DNA from: Pelagibacterium limicola
GTDB lineage: Bacteria; Pseudomonadota; Alphaproteobacteria; Rhizobiales; Devosiaceae
Length of the DNA stretch: 64,000 nt
NCBI RefSeq assembly: GCF_015694405.1
Contig: NZ_JADQDB010000001.1
Location: 496,001-560,000 of the forward strand
Reading direction: 5' to 3'
Part shown: positions 62,703-64,000 of the stretch, piece by piece
Layout of the letters: each line of letters starts with the position of its first letter
Numbering within the stretch: the first letter of the stretch is position 1
Notes under the pieces: model-generated
What the model was told of the DNA's origin: nothing
What the model saw: the letters and a program-made list of their open reading frames with translations, nothing else
Database searches by the model: none
Translations under genes and position numbers: made by a program

Positions 62703-64000
62703 ATGACAGGGAATTTCCGCAGACGGCTGATAACCGGCGTGGCCGTGCTGGCCAGTCTCGCAACCACATTAATGTTGACCGGTCCGGCCTTTGCTGAAGG
62801 CAAGACGCTGACCGTTCGGTTCTACGACGATCCGGCAGGGTTCGATCCGGCCAACATTTTCCGCATTGAGAACGAGAACATCGCGTTCAACATCTTCAGC
62901 GGCCTGACGACCTATGACGGCGAAACAGGCGCAATCATCCCTGACCTGGCAACGTCGTGGCAAACCGCCGACAACAAGACCTGGACTTTCCAGCTGCGTG
63001 AAGGCGTGATCTTCCAGAAGGGCTATGGGGAATTTACTGCTGCGGATGTCATCTACAGTTTCAACCGCATAATGGATCCGGCAACCGCCTCCCCTTATGC
63101 CGCCGAACTGGCCGGCATCGTCTCGATGGAGGCGCCTGATCCCTATACGATCATCATCGAACTCGATGCGCCCAACGGCAACTTCCTACACACGGTCGCC
63201 AATTACCATCAGGGCCAGATCGTCAGCCAGAAGGCAATCGAAGACGCGGGCGACCAGGTGCGATGGCAGCCAGTCGGGACCGGCCCCTATTATCTTGAGT
63301 CGATCGATGTCAGCTCGCAGATCGTGCTTAAGCGGTTCGAAGACTATTACATGGGCCCGGCGCCCATAGAGACGATCGTTTTCAACATCATCAAGGACGA
63401 GGCGACCGCTACCATTGCACTACGCAACGGTGAAGTCGATCTGGTGATGCGCGCCAATCGCGAGGAGAACCTCGAAACATTGGCCGCCGAAGGGTTCACC
63501 ATGAATACGGTCACCGATTATGCGGTGGTACTCGCGGTGCTCAATCCAGAGTTCGAGCCCTTTTCCAACCCACTTGTCCGCCGCGCCATGGCTCATGCAG
63601 TGGACTATGTCTCCATAACGCAGGCGATTTCTCCCAGCCTGACCCAGCCGCACTATTCCATGCTGCTACCCTGGATGGACGTTTATACCGACGACATCCC
63701 CAAATACGAATACGATCCGGAACTGGCGCGCTCGCTTCTCACGGAAGCGGGATATCCGGACGGCTTCACGTTCAAGAATCTGGGCACCTCAGCCCAGGGT
63801 GTTACCGAGCTTCAGCAGTTCCAGATCGATTTCCTCAGCCAGGCCGGCATCAACATGGAAATGGAACTGGTCGATACACCGACCTTCAACCAGCGCCGTA
63901 ATGCAGGCGATTTCGACCTCGCCTCGCGCCTGCTCCCCGCGGTCAACCCCGACATGATCCTCTTCAGCTACCTGCATCCTGACAACATGGTGCCGAATGG
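62703..64000 (+). CDS. ABC transporter solute-binding protein, family 5 (truncated by the window end)
   Basis: The open frame starts at ATG 62703 with a GAGGGAAAGAAA site and continues to the last base with no stop, so only the first about 432 residues are present. Signal peptide residues 1-31, ending AFA. Family 5 features: TVRFYDDPAGFDPANIF, TWTFQLREGVIF, GTGPYYLES and EYDPELARSLLTEAGYPDGF. It is the binding protein of a peptide-type importer whose permeases lie beyond the window. Confidence 0.9.
   Translation, partial: MTGNFRRRLITGVAVLASLATTLMLTGPAFAEGKTLTVRFYDDPAGFDPANIFRIENENIAFNIFSGLTTYDGETGAIIPDLATSWQTADNKTWTFQLREGVIFQKGYGEFTAADVIYSFNRIMDPATASPYAAELAGIVSMEAPDPYTIIIELDAPNGNFLHTVANYHQGQIVSQKAIEDAGDQVRWQPVGTGPYYLESIDVSSQIVLKRFEDYYMGPAPIETIVFNIIKDEATATIALRNGEVDLVMRANREENLETLAAEGFTMNTVTDYAVVLAVLNPEFEPFSNPLVRRAMAHAVDYVSITQAISPSLTQPHYSMLLPWMDVYTDDIPKYEYDPELARSLLTEAGYPDGFTFKNLGTSAQGVTELQQFQIDFLSQAGINMEMELVDTPTFNQRRNAGDFDLASRLLPAVNPDMILFSYLHPDNMVPN

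Overview
The window is high-GC DNA of an alphaproteobacterium, most likely order Hyphomicrobiales (Devosia/Pelagibacterium-like). This is inferred from family content (SorC plus EryB-like polyol genes, a DUF1236 protein, a FeuN/P/Q-like signalling set, many ABC and TRAP importers). There is no rRNA or other marker to prove it. I see no tRNA, rRNA, CRISPR array, insertion sequence or phage gene. The window reads as a long run of catabolic 'import, convert, regulate' cassettes, each with its own regulator family. It holds all or part of seven ABC-type importers and one TRAP importer.

Region 1 (1-17294): two peptide/oligosaccharide-type (SBP family 5) ABC systems face each other. The left one is followed by an acetyltransferase and an NTF2-like protein. 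The right one lies beside a GH51 alpha-L-arabinofuranosidase, an ArsR-type regulator with a large extra C-terminal domain, and an RbsB/C/A-type monosaccharide ABC operon. Arabino-oligosaccharide use is the simplest reading. A GntR regulator with two winged helices closes this part.

Region 2 (17391-24772): an operon of Gfo/Idh oxidoreductase, sugar isomerase/epimerase, and SBP/permease/permease/ATPase, divergent from a LacI repressor with two operator-like palindromes.

Region 3 (24806-33788): an amino-sugar/peptidoglycan salvage cassette. It contains an RpiR regulator, MurQ etherase, a CUT1-type ABC importer, NanE epimerase, a BadF-type sugar kinase and a serine hydrolase. A shared GGAATAC-type palindrome sits in front of both the importer operon and murQ.

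Region 4 (34002-45530): a sugar/polyol cassette with RbsB/A/C importer, SorC regulator, aldo/keto reductase, EryB-like FAD dehydrogenase, LsrF/FbaB-like class I aldolase, LyxK/EryA-like kinase and GMC oxidoreductase. It resembles erythritol clusters, but an aldolase stands where isomerases would be expected.

Region 5 (45737-51832): a secreted PepSY-like protein, response regulator and histidine kinase with overlapping ends, a 66-residue membrane protein, an SH3/glycine-zipper/DUF1236 envelope protein, and an MFS exporter with a divergent AraC regulator.

Region 6 (51887-60666): an operon of N-formylglutamate amidohydrolase-like hydrolase, TRAP transporter, glutamine-synthetase-like ligase, aldehyde dehydrogenase and iron alcohol dehydrogenase, divergent from an RpiR regulator. 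It looks like a gamma-glutamylation route for an imported amine or amino alcohol.

Region 7 (60830-end): a LysR regulator divergent from an isochorismatase-family hydrolase and a family 5 SBP that runs off the window.

A recurring structural theme is a perfect or near-perfect stem-loop of 10-12 bp just downstream of nearly every solute-binding-protein gene.
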